Part shown: piece by piece, positions 18,725-27,529 of the stretch
Layout: each line of letters starts with the position of its first letter
How positions within the stretch are numbered: the first letter of the stretch is position 1
Source: Streptomyces toyocaensis
GTDB lineage: Bacteria > Actinomycetota > Actinomycetes > Streptomycetales > Streptomycetaceae
Assembly (NCBI RefSeq): GCF_000725125.1
Contig: NZ_JFCB01000008.1
Coordinates: 62,001-126,000 of the forward strand
Length of the DNA: 64,000 nt
Reading direction: 5' to 3'
The notes under the pieces: generated by a model
Database searches by the model: none
Seen by the model: the letters and a program-made list of their open reading frames with translations, nothing else
Told to the model about the DNA's origin: nothing
Made by a program: the position numbers and the translations under genes

Positions 18725-21700
18725 ATGGCCTCGTTGCCGCTGAACCCTTCCGCCGACAGCCGGACCCGTGCGTCCGCTCTCCGCGAGGCGCTCGCCACCC
18801 GCGTGGTGGTCGCCGACGGAGCGATGGGCACCATGCTCCAGGCCCACGACCCCACGCTCGAGGACTTCCAGAACCTCGAGGGCTGCAACGAGATCCTGAA
18901 CCTGACGCGCCCGGACATCGTCCGTTCGGTCCACTCCGAGTACTTCGACGCCGGAGTCGACTGCGTCGAGACCAACACCTTCGGTGCCAACCTCACCGCC
19001 CTCGGCGAGTACGACATCCCCGAGCGCGTCACCGAGCTGTCCGAGGCGGGCGCGCGCATCGCCCGCGAGACCGCGGACGAGTTCGCGGCGCGGGACGGCC
19101 GGCAGCGGTGGGTGCTCGGCTCGATGGGCCCCGGCACCAAGCTGCCCACCCTCGGCCACACCACCTTCACCGCCATCCGCGACGCCTACCAGCAGAACGC
19201 CGAGGGCCTGCTCGCGGGCGGCGCGGACGCCCTGCTGGTGGAGACGACGCAGGACCTGCTGCAGACCAAGGCCTCCGTCATCGCCGCCCGCCGCGCCATG
19301 GAGACCGCGGGCTTCGAGGTCCCGCTGATCGTGTCGGTGACGGTGGAGACGACGGGCACGATGCTGCTCGGTTCGGAGATCGGTGCGGCACTGACCGCGC
19401 TGGAGCCCCTCGGCGTCGACATGATCGGCCTGAACTGTGCCACCGGGCCGGCCGAGATGAGCGAGCACCTGCGCTACCTGTCCCGGCACTCACGCGTCCG
19501 GCTGTCGTGCATGCCGAACGCCGGCCTGCCGGAGCTCACCAAGGACGGCGCGCGCTACCCGCTGAGCGCGGGAGACCTCGCGGACGCCCAGGAGACCTTC
19601 GTACGGGACTACGGCCTGTCCCTCGTGGGCGGCTGCTGCGGCACGACGCCGGAGCACCTGCGGCAGCTCGTGGAACGGGTGCGGGGCGTGTCCCCGGCGG
19701 AGCGCGACCCGCGTCCGGAGCCCGGCGCCGCCTCCCTCTACCAGACGGTCCCCTTCCGGCAGGACACCTCCTACCTGGCGATCGGTGAGCGGACGAACGC
19801 CAACGGGTCGAAGAAGTTCCGGGAGGCCATGCTGGAGGGCCGCTGGGACAACTGCGTGGAGATCGCCCGCGAGCAGATCCGCGAGGGCGCGCACATGCTG
19901 GACCTGTGCGTCGACTACGTCGGCCGCGACGGTGTGGCCGACATGCGGGAGCTGGCGGGCCGGTTCGCGACGGCGTCCACGCTGCCCGTCGTGCTGGACT
20001 CCACCGAGGTCGACGTCATCCGGGCCGGACTGGAGAAGCTCGGCGGGCGTGCGGTGATCAACTCGGTGAACTACGAGGACGGGGCCGGCCCCGAGTCCCG
20101 CTTCGCCCGCGTCACCCGGCTGGCGAAGGAGCACGGGGCCGCGCTGATCGCGCTGACCATCGACGAGGTGGGGCAGGCCCGGACCGCCGAGAAGAAGGTG
20201 GAGATCGCCGAGCGGCTGATCGACGACCTGACCGGCACCTGGGGCATCCGCGAGGAGGACATCCTCGTCGACTGCCTGACCTTCACCATCTGTACCGGCC
20301 AGGAGGAGTCCCGCAAGGACGGCCTGGCCACCATCGAGGGCATCCGCGAGCTGAAGAAGCGCCACCCCCGTGTCCAGACCACCCTCGGCCTGTCGAACAT
20401 CTCCTTCGGTCTCAACCCGGCCGCCCGCATCCTGCTGAACTCCGTGTTCCTCGACGAGTGCGTCAAGGCGGGTCTGGACTCGGCGATCGTCCACGCCTCG
20501 AAGATCCTGCCCATCGCGCGGTTCAGCGAGGAAGAGGTCACCACGGCCCTGGACCTGATCTACGACCGCCGTCGTGAGGGCTACGACCCGCTGCAGAAGC
20601 TCATGCAGCTGTTCGAAGGGGCCACGGCGAAGTCGCTCAAGGCGGGCAAGGCCGAGGAGCTGGCCGCGCTGCCCCTGGAGGAGCGGCTGAAGCGGCGGAT
20701 CATCGACGGCGAGCGCAACGGGCTGGAGCAGGACCTGGACGAGGCGCTCCGGGAGCGCCCGGCGCTGGACATCGTCAACGACACCCTGCTGGACGGCATG
20801 AAGGTGGTCGGGGAGCTGTTCGGTTCCGGGCAGATGCAGCTGCCGTTCGTACTGCAGTCCGCCGAGGTGATGAAGACCGCGGTGGCGCACCTGGAACCGC
20901 ACATGGAGAAGACCGACGAGGCCGGCAAGGGCACCATCGTGCTGGCCACGGTGCGCGGGGACGTGCACGACATCGGCAAGAACCTGGTCGACATCATCCT
21001 GTCGAACAACGGCTACAACGTGGTCAACCTGGGCATCAAGCAGCCCGTCTCCGCGATCCTGGAAGCCGCCGACGAGCACAAGGCCGACGTCATCGGCATG
21101 TCCGGCCTGCTGGTCAAGTCCACCGTGATCATGAAGGAGAACCTCGAGGAGCTCAACCAGCGGGGGCTGGCCGCCGACTACCCCGTCATCCTGGGCGGCG
21201 CCGCCCTCACCCGCGCCTACGTCGAACAGGACCTGCACGAGATCTACCAGGGCGAGGTCCGCTACGCCCGTGACGCCTTCGAGGGCCTGCGCCTGATGGA
21301 CGCGCTCATCGGCATCAAGCGCGGCGTTCCCGGGGCGCGCCTGCCCGAGCTCAGGCAGCGCCGGGTCCGCGCGGCCACGGTCGAGGTCGAGGAGCGCCCC
21401 GAGGCGGGGCACGTCCGCTCCGACGTCGCCACCGACAACCCCGTCCCCGAGCCGCCGTTCCGGGGCACCCGCGTGATCAAGGGCATCCAGCTCAAGGAGT
21501 ACGCGAGCTGGCTGGACGAGGGTGCGCTGTTCAAGGGCCAGTGGGGCCTGAAGCAATCCCGCACCGGTGCGGGCCCGACGTACGAGGAGCTGGTCGAGAC
21601 CGAGGGCCGGCCGAGGCTGCGCGGGCTGCTGGACCGGCTGCAGACGGAGAACCTGCTGGAGGCGGCCGTGGTCTACGGCTACTTCCCGTGCGTCTCCAAG

Positions 21701-22237
21701 GACGACGACCTGATCATCCTGGACGAGCAGGGCAACGAGCGCACCCGTTTCACCTTCCCGCGCCAGCGCCGCGGCCGCCGTCTGTGCCTGGCGGACTTCT
21801 TCCGCCCGGAGGAGTCGGGCGAGACCGATGTCGTGGGGCTGCAGGTCGTCACCGTCGGTTCCCGCATCGGCGAGGAGACCGCGCGGATGTTCGAGGCCAA
21901 CGCCTACCGGGACTACCTCGAACTGCACGGGCTGTCCGTGCAGCTGGCCGAGGCGCTCGCCGAGTACTGGCACGCGCGCGTGCGCTCCGAGCTCGGCTTC
22001 TCCGGGGAGGACCCGGCGGAGATGGAGGACATGTTCGCCCTGAAGTACCGGGGCGCCCGCTTCTCCCTCGGCTACGGCGCCTGCCCGGACCTGGAGGACC
22101 GCGCCAAGATCGCCGACCTGCTCCGGCCGGAGCGCATCGGGGTCCACCTCTCCGAGGAGTTCCAGCTGCACCCCGAGCAGTCCACGGACGCCATCGTCAT
22201 CCACCACCCGGAGGCCAAGTACTTCAACGCCCGCTGA
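18725..22237 (+). CDS. metH: Cobalamin-dependent methionine synthase
   Basis: 1170 aa with all four modules in order. The homocysteine-binding barrel (1-330) ends with the zinc motif VGGCCGTTPEHL near 303. The methyltetrahydrofolate barrel (345-620) contains RTNANGSKKF near 360. The cobalamin domain (640-880) contains DVHDIGKN near 747, whose His is the lower cobalt ligand. The reactivation domain (about 900-1170) binds SAM. It transfers a methyl group from methyl-THF to homocysteine through B12. Start is ATG 18725 with a GAGGGAG ribosome site. It is a monocistronic unit and slightly shorter than E. coli MetH, as usual in actinobacteria. Confidence 0.97.
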   Translation: MASLPLNPSADSRTRASALREALATRVVVADGAMGTMLQAHDPTLEDFQNLEGCNEILNLTRPDIVRSVHSEYFDAGVDCVETNTFGANLTALGEYDIPERVTELSEAGARIARETADEFAARDGRQRWVLGSMGPGTKLPTLGHTTFTAIRDAYQQNAEGLLAGGADALLVETTQDLLQTKASVIAARRAMETAGFEVPLIVSVTVETTGTMLLGSEIGAALTALEPLGVDMIGLNCATGPAEMSEHLRYLSRHSRVRLSCMPNAGLPELTKDGARYPLSAGDLADAQETFVRDYGLSLVGGCCGTTPEHLRQLVERVRGVSPAERDPRPEPGAASLYQTVPFRQDTSYLAIGERTNANGSKKFREAMLEGRWDNCVEIAREQIREGAHMLDLCVDYVGRDGVADMRELAGRFATASTLPVVLDSTEVDVIRAGLEKLGGRAVINSVNYEDGAGPESRFARVTRLAKEHGAALIALTIDEVGQARTAEKKVEIAERLIDDLTGTWGIREEDILVDCLTFTICTGQEESRKDGLATIEGIRELKKRHPRVQTTLGLSNISFGLNPAARILLNSVFLDECVKAGLDSAIVHASKILPIARFSEEEVTTALDLIYDRRREGYDPLQKLMQLFEGATAKSLKAGKAEELAALPLEERLKRRIIDGERNGLEQDLDEALRERPALDIVNDTLLDGMKVVGELFGSGQMQLPFVLQSAEVMKTAVAHLEPHMEKTDEAGKGTIVLATVRGDVHDIGKNLVDIILSNNGYNVVNLGIKQPVSAILEAADEHKADVIGMSGLLVKSTVIMKENLEELNQRGLAADYPVILGGAALTRAYVEQDLHEIYQGEVRYARDAFEGLRLMDALIGIKRGVPGARLPELRQRRVRAATVEVEERPEAGHVRSDVATDNPVPEPPFRGTRVIKGIQLKEYASWLDEGALFKGQWGLKQSRTGAGPTYEELVETEGRPRLRGLLDRLQTENLLEAAVVYGYFPCVSKDDDLIILDEQGNERTRFTFPRQRRGRRLCLADFFRPEESGETDVVGLQVVTVGSRIGEETARMFEANAYRDYLELHGLSVQLAEALAEYWHARVRSELGFSGEDPAEMEDMFALKYRGARFSLGYGACPDLEDRAKIADLLRPERIGVHLSEEFQLHPEQSTDAIVIHHPEAKYFNAR

Positions 22238-22301
22238 GGCGTCCGCGACCCGCCGCGACCCGCGGCACGCGCCACATCAGGCATTCCGGGGGCGTACCAC
22301 G

Positions 22302-22307
22302 TACACT
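22302..22307 (+). promoter_or_regulatory. -10 box TACACT before the HAD phosphatase gene
   Basis: TACACT stands 13 nt before a perfect hairpin and 74 nt before the ATG at 22376. This would place the hairpin almost at the 5' end of the mRNA. Confidence 0.45.
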
Positions 22308-22320
22308 GGTCGGTCCACCG

Positions 22321-22351
22321 CAGGCCGGTTCCCCTCGTGGGAACCGGCCTG
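22321..22351 (+). promoter_or_regulatory. Perfect 13-bp leader hairpin before the HAD gene
   Basis: CAGGCCGGTTCCC and its exact complement enclose a CTCGT loop. It is 84 nt after the metH stop and 10 nt before the AAGGAGG ribosome site. It could be the metH terminator, a 5' stabiliser or both. Confidence 0.6.
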
Positions 22352-22375
22352 ATCGTCCCTCAAGGAGGTATGTGG

Positions 22376-23077
22376 ATGACCAGTACGGTCCCCGCGCTCG
22401 GAACTCTCACGGCCGAAGGCTCGGCCCTCCAGGCCGTGCTCCTCGACATGGACGGCACCCTGGTGGACACCGAGGGCTTCTGGTGGGACGTCGAGGTGGA
22501 GGTCTTCGCCTCCCTCGGCCACACCCTCGACGACGCCTGGCGCCATGTCGTGGTCGGCGGCCCCATGACCCGCAGTGCGGGATTCCTCATCGAGGCGACC
22601 GGTGCCGACATCACCCTCGCCGAACTGACGGTGCTGCTCAACGACGGCTTCGAGGACCGCATCGACCACGCCCTGCCGCTGATGCCGGGCGCCGCGCGGC
22701 TGCTGGCCGAGCTCGCCGAGTACGAGATCCCGACGGCGCTCGTCTCCGCCTCCCACCGGCGGATCATCGACCGGGTGCTGCCCGTGCTGGGGCCGCAGCA
22801 CTTCGCGCTGTCGGTCGCCGGTGACGAGGTGCCCCGCACCAAGCCGCACCCCGACCCGTACCTGGCGGCCGCCGACGGTCTGGGCGTGAACCCCGTGCGG
22901 TGCGCGGTCGTCGAGGACACGGTGACCGGTGTCACTGCCGCCGAGGCCGCCGGCTGTCACGTCGTCGCGGTGCCGTCGGTGGGCCCGATCACGCCGGCCG
23001 CCCGGCGGACGGTCGTGCACTCCCTGGAAGTCGTGGACCTGACATTCCTGCACGGTGTGATGACGGAAATGCGCTAG
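22376..23077 (+). CDS. HAD-superfamily phosphatase (phosphoglucomutase/phosphatase type)
   Basis: 233 aa. Start is ATG 22376; the ATG at 22370 is too close to the AAGGAGG at 22362. HAD motifs are all present: nucleophile DMDGTLVDTE (about 24-33), motif II LVSASHRR near 125, motif III RTKPHPDPY near 155, and acidic motif IV VVEDTVTG near 180. The helical cap between motifs I and II indicates subclass I, like beta-phosphoglucomutases and sugar-phosphate phosphatases. The substrate is unknown. It is probably a single-gene unit. Confidence 0.88.
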   Translation: MTSTVPALGTLTAEGSALQAVLLDMDGTLVDTEGFWWDVEVEVFASLGHTLDDAWRHVVVGGPMTRSAGFLIEATGADITLAELTVLLNDGFEDRIDHALPLMPGAARLLAELAEYEIPTALVSASHRRIIDRVLPVLGPQHFALSVAGDEVPRTKPHPDPYLAAADGLGVNPVRCAVVEDTVTGVTAAEAAGCHVVAVPSVGPITPAARRTVVHSLEVVDLTFLHGVMTEMR

Positions 23078-23207
23078 GCCTTCACCCAGCGTACGGCGGT
23101 GCGAGAAACGGAATTGACGCCACTCGGCCACCGGTGACGAGCTGTCGCCCGAAAGAATTCGTTCCGGTTGCCGGTGGCTGAATTTCGATACCACCGAACC
23201 CGTTTTC

Positions 23208-23229
23208 ACATGTGAGGTTCACCACATGT
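23208..23229. promoter_or_regulatory. Inverted repeat, possible operator
   Basis: ACATGTG and CACATGT arms are separated by 8 nt. It lies 38 nt before a GTCGACAACG-ATG leader frame and about 290 nt upstream of the first binding-protein gene. The size suits an HTH-dimer site; the ligand is unknown. Confidence 0.4.
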
Positions 23230-23245
23230 AAGGGGGTCGACAACG

Positions 23246-23311
23246 ATGTCCGGGTGTGCCGTCCGTCCGTTTTCTGACCTCATCGGTGCGCCCTTGTGTC
23301 CCGATTGGTGA
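23246..23311 (+). CDS. Possible 21-residue leader peptide
   Basis: ATG at 23246 with AAGGGGG about 9 nt upstream opens a 21-codon frame ending in TGA. It contains two cysteines (positions 4 and 18) and ends CPDW. It could be a regulatory leader or an upstream decoy. Codon use is too short to judge, and only the ribosome site supports it. Confidence 0.25.
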   Translation: MSGCAVRPFSDLIGAPLCPDW

Positions 23312-23519
23312 GAACCTGCACTAATCCTTCCCCAGTCACCTTCGCCGATCCGTTCACACCCGGTTCCACTGCGTGATGAGCGGTCAACTCCGGCGGCCGC
23401 GAGCCCTCCTGCGGGCGCGGACTAATGTCTTCGCGAGAACCTCGCCCCATCCATGTCATCCGCTGCGGCAACCCTGCATGCCGGATACACGGAGTCGACA
23501 GTCCTGGAGAAACTCGAGC

Positions 23520-25127
23520 ATGAACCGCAAGACTTTGGTGCTGGCGGCCGCGATGGGCCTGCTCGCGCCGGTGCTCGCCGCTTGCGGCGACACCGACAGC
23601 GGGAACGGCGACGGCGATGCGATCGTCGTGGGCACCACGGACCGGTTCACCGCATCGGAGGAGGACGGCCTCGCGCCCCTCGACCCGGCCTTCGCGTACG
23701 ACGTCGGTACCTGGAACATCCTGCGGCAGACCGTGCAGACCCTGATGGTCCAGCCGCGCGGCGACGGCGAGCCGGTGCCCGATGCCGCCGAGTCGTGCGG
23801 ATTCACCGACGCCGGCAACGAGCGGTACAGCTGCAAGCTGCGCGACGGACTGAAGTTCTCCAACGGCGACGCGGTCACCGCGGCCGATGTGAAGTTCTCC
23901 ATCGACCGTGCCCTCGCCATCAAGTCCGACAGTGGCGTCTTCGCGCTGCTGTCCACCATCGACACCGTGGAGACGCAGGGCGACAGCGAGGTGATCTTCC
24001 ACCTCAAGGCCGCCGACGCCACCTTCCCGTACAAGCTGTCCACCCCGGTCGCGGGCATCGTCAACCCGGACGACTACGAGAAGAACAAGCTGCGCGAGGG
24101 CTTCGACATCGGCGGTTCCGGGCCGTACACCCTCGACGCCGAGGTCGAGGACAACGAGATCGTCCGGGCCACCTTCACCAAGAACCCCTCCTACAAGGGT
24201 GCGTTGGAGGTGAACAACGACAAGGTCGAGCTGGTGTCCTTCGAGAGCTCCGAGTCCATGGGCGAGGCGCTGGAGAAGGGCGACATCCAGGTCATGACCC
24301 GCAACATGTCGCCGGAGCAGGTCCAGAAGCTCGGCAACGCCGGCGGCGGTGAGATCGAGCTGGTCGAGTCCCCGGGGCTGGAGATCCGGTACCTGGCCTT
24401 CAACACCAAGGCCGAGACCGTCGAGGACAAGGCCGTCCGCCAGGCGATGGCCCAGATCATCGACCGCAGCGAGCTGGTCGGCAAGGTCTACGGCTCCCAG
24501 GCCGAGCCGCTGTTCTCGCTGGTCCCCGCCGGCGTCACCGGCCACAACAACGCGTTCTTCAACAAGTACGGCGACCCGAGCCTGGCCAAGGCTCGCACCC
24601 TGCTGGAGAAGGCCGGCGTGACCACGCCGGTCAAGCTGACGCTGCACTACACGACCGACCACTACGGCCCGGCCACCAAGGCCGAGTTCGAGCAGCTGAG
24701 CAAGCAGCTCAACGACAGCGGACTGTTCGAGACGGACATCGAGGGCGTCCCCTGGAAGAAGTTCAGCCCCGACGGACGCAAGGGCAAGTACGACGTCTAC
24801 GGCATGGGCTGGTTCCCGGACTACCCGGACGCCGACGCCTTCATCTCGCCCTTCCTCGACGAGGACAACTTCCTCAACTCCCCCTACGCCAACAGCGAGA
24901 TCCGCAAGGACCTGATCCCGCAGTCGCGGCGCCAGGCCGACCGGCTGTCCGCCTCCGACAGCTTCACGGAGATCCAGGACATCGTCGCCGACGACGTCCC
25001 GGTGCTCCCGCTGTGGCAGGGCAAGCAGTACATCGCCACCCGCGACGGCATCACCGGAACCGCCTACGCGCTCAACTCGTCCTCGACGCTCCAGCTCTGG
25101 GAGCTCGGACGCGGCGTCAGCGGCTGA
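23520..25127 (+). CDS. Family-5 ABC solute-binding lipoprotein (first of a tandem pair)
   Basis: 535 aa from ATG 23520. It has a lipoprotein signal peptide with lipobox LAAC at about 18-21, then an oligopeptide/dipeptide-type binding domain. Family-5 marks include CKLRDGLKFSNGDAVTAADVKFSIDRAL (about 100-130), GSGPYTLDAE near 198 and the C-terminal VPVLPLWQGKQYIATRD. The mature protein would be tethered outside the membrane and capture a peptide-like or cationic solute. No permease or ATPase gene lies nearby. It resembles the next gene along its full length, so the two arose by tandem duplication. Confidence 0.88.
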   Translation: MNRKTLVLAAAMGLLAPVLAACGDTDSGNGDGDAIVVGTTDRFTASEEDGLAPLDPAFAYDVGTWNILRQTVQTLMVQPRGDGEPVPDAAESCGFTDAGNERYSCKLRDGLKFSNGDAVTAADVKFSIDRALAIKSDSGVFALLSTIDTVETQGDSEVIFHLKAADATFPYKLSTPVAGIVNPDDYEKNKLREGFDIGGSGPYTLDAEVEDNEIVRATFTKNPSYKGALEVNNDKVELVSFESSESMGEALEKGDIQVMTRNMSPEQVQKLGNAGGGEIELVESPGLEIRYLAFNTKAETVEDKAVRQAMAQIIDRSELVGKVYGSQAEPLFSLVPAGVTGHNNAFFNKYGDPSLAKARTLLEKAGVTTPVKLTLHYTTDHYGPATKAEFEQLSKQLNDSGLFETDIEGVPWKKFSPDGRKGKYDVYGMGWFPDYPDADAFISPFLDEDNFLNSPYANSEIRKDLIPQSRRQADRLSASDSFTEIQDIVADDVPVLPLWQGKQYIATRDGITGTAYALNSSSTLQLWELGRGVSG

Positions 25128-25141
25128 CGCACCGGCAAGAC

Positions 25142-25164
25142 CCCGGACCGCCCGGCGGTCCGGG
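25142..25164 (+). terminator. Intercistronic hairpin between the two binding-protein genes
   Basis: CCCGGACCG / CGGTCCGGG arms (9 bp) with a 5-nt loop, 15 nt after the first stop. It may reduce expression of the second gene or stabilise the first message. Confidence 0.55.
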
Positions 25165-25190
25165 CACACGGAACGACAAGGCAAGTGCAC

Positions 25191-26774
25191 GTGAACCTGC
25201 GTAACCAGTGGCCGGTCCTGCCGATCGTGGCGGGGCTGGCCTCCGGCCTGTTGACCGGCTGTGGCACCGAGAACGGCGCGACCGGGGCCGACGCCTCCCA
25301 CGTCGTGGTGGGGATGTCCGACGACGTCCTGGCCACCGACCCCGCCTCCGGCTACGACCCCGGCTCCTGGCTGTTGTTCAACAACGTCTTCCAGTCGCTG
25401 CTCAGCTTCCCCAAGGGCGCCACCGAGCCCCAGCCGGATGCCGCCGAGAGCTGCGCCTTCTCGGGAACCGGCGCCAAGGTCTACACCTGCACCCTGCGGG
25501 ACGGGCTGAAGTTCAGCAACGGAAACCCGCTGACGTCGAAGGACGTGAAGTTCTCCTTCGACCGCATGCTGACGATCAACGACCCCGACGGCCCCGCGGT
25601 GATGTTCCCGACGCTGGAGAAGGTCACCACGCCCGACGAGAGGACGGTCGTCTTCCGGCTCAACACGGCCGACGCCACCTTCCCCAGCAAGATCGCCTCC
25701 GGTGCCGGCTCCATCGTCGACCACCGCTCGTACGACGCGAACGGACTCCGCGAGGACGGCGAAGCGGCCGGCTCCGGCCCGTACACGCTGGACTCGTTCG
25801 GCAACGACCGTGCCGTGTTCTCCGTCAACGAGCACTACGCGGGCACCGCCGAGCCCCGGAACTCCGGCGTGACGCTGGAGTTCTTCCACGGTGACCAGAA
25901 GGCCCTGAAGGAGGCCCTGCAGGACGCCGAGGTCGACATCGCCTACCGCGGCCTCACCGCCCGGGCCGTCGCCGACATCGACGAGGCCGACCGCGGCGCC
26001 GGCGGCATCGAGGTCGTCGAGGGCAGCAGCGCCGAGGTCCAGCACCTCGTCTTCAACATGGACGACCCGGTCGCCGGCAAGCTCGGCGTGCGCAGGGCCA
26101 TCGCCCACCTGATCGACCGCGACGCCCTCATCCGGGACGTCTACGAGGGCACGGCCACCCCGCTGTACTCGATCGTCCCGGCCGGTGTCGCCGGCCACAA
26201 CACGGCCTTCTTCGACACCTACGGCGCCCGCCCGTCCAGGACGAAGGCCGCCGCCGCGCTGCGGAAGGAGGGCGTCAGCGGCAAGGTGGAGCTGACCCTG
26301 TGGTCCACCCCGTCCCGCTACGGCCCGGCCACCGACCAGGAGCTGGAGGCGATCGCCGGGCAGCTCAACGCCAGCGGGCTCTTCGACGCCGACGTCAGGT
26401 CCGTCCCGTTCGCCCAGTACGAGAAGGACATCGCGGCCGGCAAGTACGGCGTCTACGTCAAGGGCTGGGTCCCCGACTACCCGGACGCCGACAACTTCAC
26501 CGGGCCCTTCTTCGGCGAGGGCAACGTGCTGGGCAACAACTACGACAACAGCACGATCACCGAGTCGCTCCTCCCGCGCACGGCCGCCCAGGGCGACCGC
26601 GCCGCCACCGACAAGGACTTCGGCCGGATCCAGGACATCGTCGCCGAGGACGTCCCCGTCCTCCCGGTCTGGCAGGCCAAGCAGTACGCGGTCGTCCAGG
26701 ACGGCGTGTACGGTCTGGAGTACTGCCTCGACGCCTCGACCGTGTTCCGGTTCTGGGAGCTCAGCAAGGACTGA
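25191..26774 (+). CDS. Family-5 ABC solute-binding lipoprotein (second of the pair)
   Basis: 527 aa, taking GTG 25191 because AAGG is correctly spaced from it; GTG 25185 is the alternative. The lipobox is LLTGC at about 22. The same landmarks as the first copy occur in order: CTLRDGLKFSNGNPLTSKDVKFSFDRM, GSGPYTLDSF, VPAGVAGHNTAFF and VPVLPVWQAKQYAV. The two proteins are clearly paralogous, but the ligand-contact region (about 190-330) differs more, which suggests different ligands. It ends at a very strong hairpin. Confidence 0.88.
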   Translation: MNLRNQWPVLPIVAGLASGLLTGCGTENGATGADASHVVVGMSDDVLATDPASGYDPGSWLLFNNVFQSLLSFPKGATEPQPDAAESCAFSGTGAKVYTCTLRDGLKFSNGNPLTSKDVKFSFDRMLTINDPDGPAVMFPTLEKVTTPDERTVVFRLNTADATFPSKIASGAGSIVDHRSYDANGLREDGEAAGSGPYTLDSFGNDRAVFSVNEHYAGTAEPRNSGVTLEFFHGDQKALKEALQDAEVDIAYRGLTARAVADIDEADRGAGGIEVVEGSSAEVQHLVFNMDDPVAGKLGVRRAIAHLIDRDALIRDVYEGTATPLYSIVPAGVAGHNTAFFDTYGARPSRTKAAAALRKEGVSGKVELTLWSTPSRYGPATDQELEAIAGQLNASGLFDADVRSVPFAQYEKDIAAGKYGVYVKGWVPDYPDADNFTGPFFGEGNVLGNNYDNSTITESLLPRTAAQGDRAATDKDFGRIQDIVAEDVPVLPVWQAKQYAVVQDGVYGLEYCLDASTVFRFWELSKD

Positions 26775-26785
26775 CGCCGTCACCA

Positions 26786-26829
26786 CACGAGGAGGGCGCC
26801 CACCCCGCCGGGTGGGCGCCCTCCTCGTG
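26786..26829. terminator. Very strong bidirectional terminator
   Basis: A perfect 20-bp stem with a 4-nt CGCC loop, between the second binding-protein gene and the convergent response-regulator gene. Confidence 0.88.
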
Positions 26830-26843
26830 CCGGTGGAACCGGG

Positions 26844-27515
26844 CTACTGCGCGCCGGGACGCACCAGCCCGCTCTCGTAGGCGTACACCGCCGCCTGGAC
26901 CCGGTCGCGCAGGCCCAGCTTGGTCAGCACGTGACCGACGTGCGTCTTGACGGTGGTCTCGCTGACGAACAGATCCGCGGCGATCTCCGCGTTGGACAGC
27001 CCGCGCGCCACCAGCTTCAGCACCTCCACCTCACGCTCGGTCAGCGTGTGCAGCGTGTCCGGCACGGGCTCGTCACCGGACGGCAGATGGGTGGCGTACT
27101 TGTCCAGCAGCCGGCGCGTGATGCTCGGCGCGAGCATCGCCTCCCCGGCGGCCACCACGCGGATCGCCTGCACCAGCTCGTTGGCCGGTGCGTCCTTCAG
27201 CAGGAAGCCGCTCGCCCCGGCCTTCAGCGCCTCCACCACGTACTCGTCGAGATCGAACGTCGTCAGCACCAGCACCTTCGCGGGCCCGTTCCGTTCGGGC
27301 CCGGTGATCTGCCGGGTCGCCTCCACCCCGTCCATCCGCGGCATGCGGATGTCCATCAGCACCACATCGGGCTGCAGCGCCCGCACCTGGTCCAGGGCCT
27401 GGAGGCCGTCTCCGGCCTCGCCGACGACCGCGAGGTCCTGCTCGGCCTCCAGAATCATCCGGAAGCCGGTACGCAGCAGCGGCTGGTCGTCGACCAGTAG
27501 GACGCGGATGGCCAC
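26844..27515 (-). CDS. Orphan NarL/LuxR-type response regulator
   Basis: 223 aa from GTG 27515 with AAGGAG upstream. The receiver domain (1-120) has the acidic pair in LLVDDQP, phospho-accepting Asp in VVLMDIRMPRMDG near 54 and Lys in FLLKDAP near 104. The C-terminal LuxR-type HTH (about 155-215: LTEREVEVLKLVARGLSNAEIA) binds DNA. No histidine kinase gene is adjacent, so its partner must be elsewhere. The 3' end abuts the terminator shared with the binding-protein pair; the RecB-type gene lies 14 nt from its start side on the same strand. Confidence 0.93.
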   Translation of the reverse strand: MAIRVLLVDDQPLLRTGFRMILEAEQDLAVVGEAGDGLQALDQVRALQPDVVLMDIRMPRMDGVEATRQITGPERNGPAKVLVLTTFDLDEYVVEALKAGASGFLLKDAPANELVQAIRVVAAGEAMLAPSITRRLLDKYATHLPSGDEPVPDTLHTLTEREVEVLKLVARGLSNAEIAADLFVSETTVKTHVGHVLTKLGLRDRVQAAVYAYESGLVRPGAQ

Positions 27516-27529
27516 GTAAGTCTCCTTCG

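Larger units (their letters stand above)
23078..23519. other. 442-nt leader region of the solute-binding protein pair
   Basis: It is AT-richer than its surroundings. It holds an inverted repeat at 23208-23229 and a possible 21-codon leader reading frame at 23246-23311. No larger gene is visible; the upstream in-frame extension of the binding-protein gene to 23373 is not protein-like. Confidence 0.55.

Noticed and set aside
19490-22207. Very long minus-strand open frame (about 900 codons) opposite metH
   Set aside because: It is the antisense shadow of a clearly conserved methionine synthase and has a low-complexity Leu/Gly/Val-rich composition without domains, as expected in high-GC DNA.
23280-26786. 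Minus-strand open frame of over 1100 codons opposite the binding-protein genes
   Set aside because: Both plus-strand proteins have signal peptides and family motifs. The antisense frame contains only repeated Val/Gly/Asp/Leu runs and no ribosome site.
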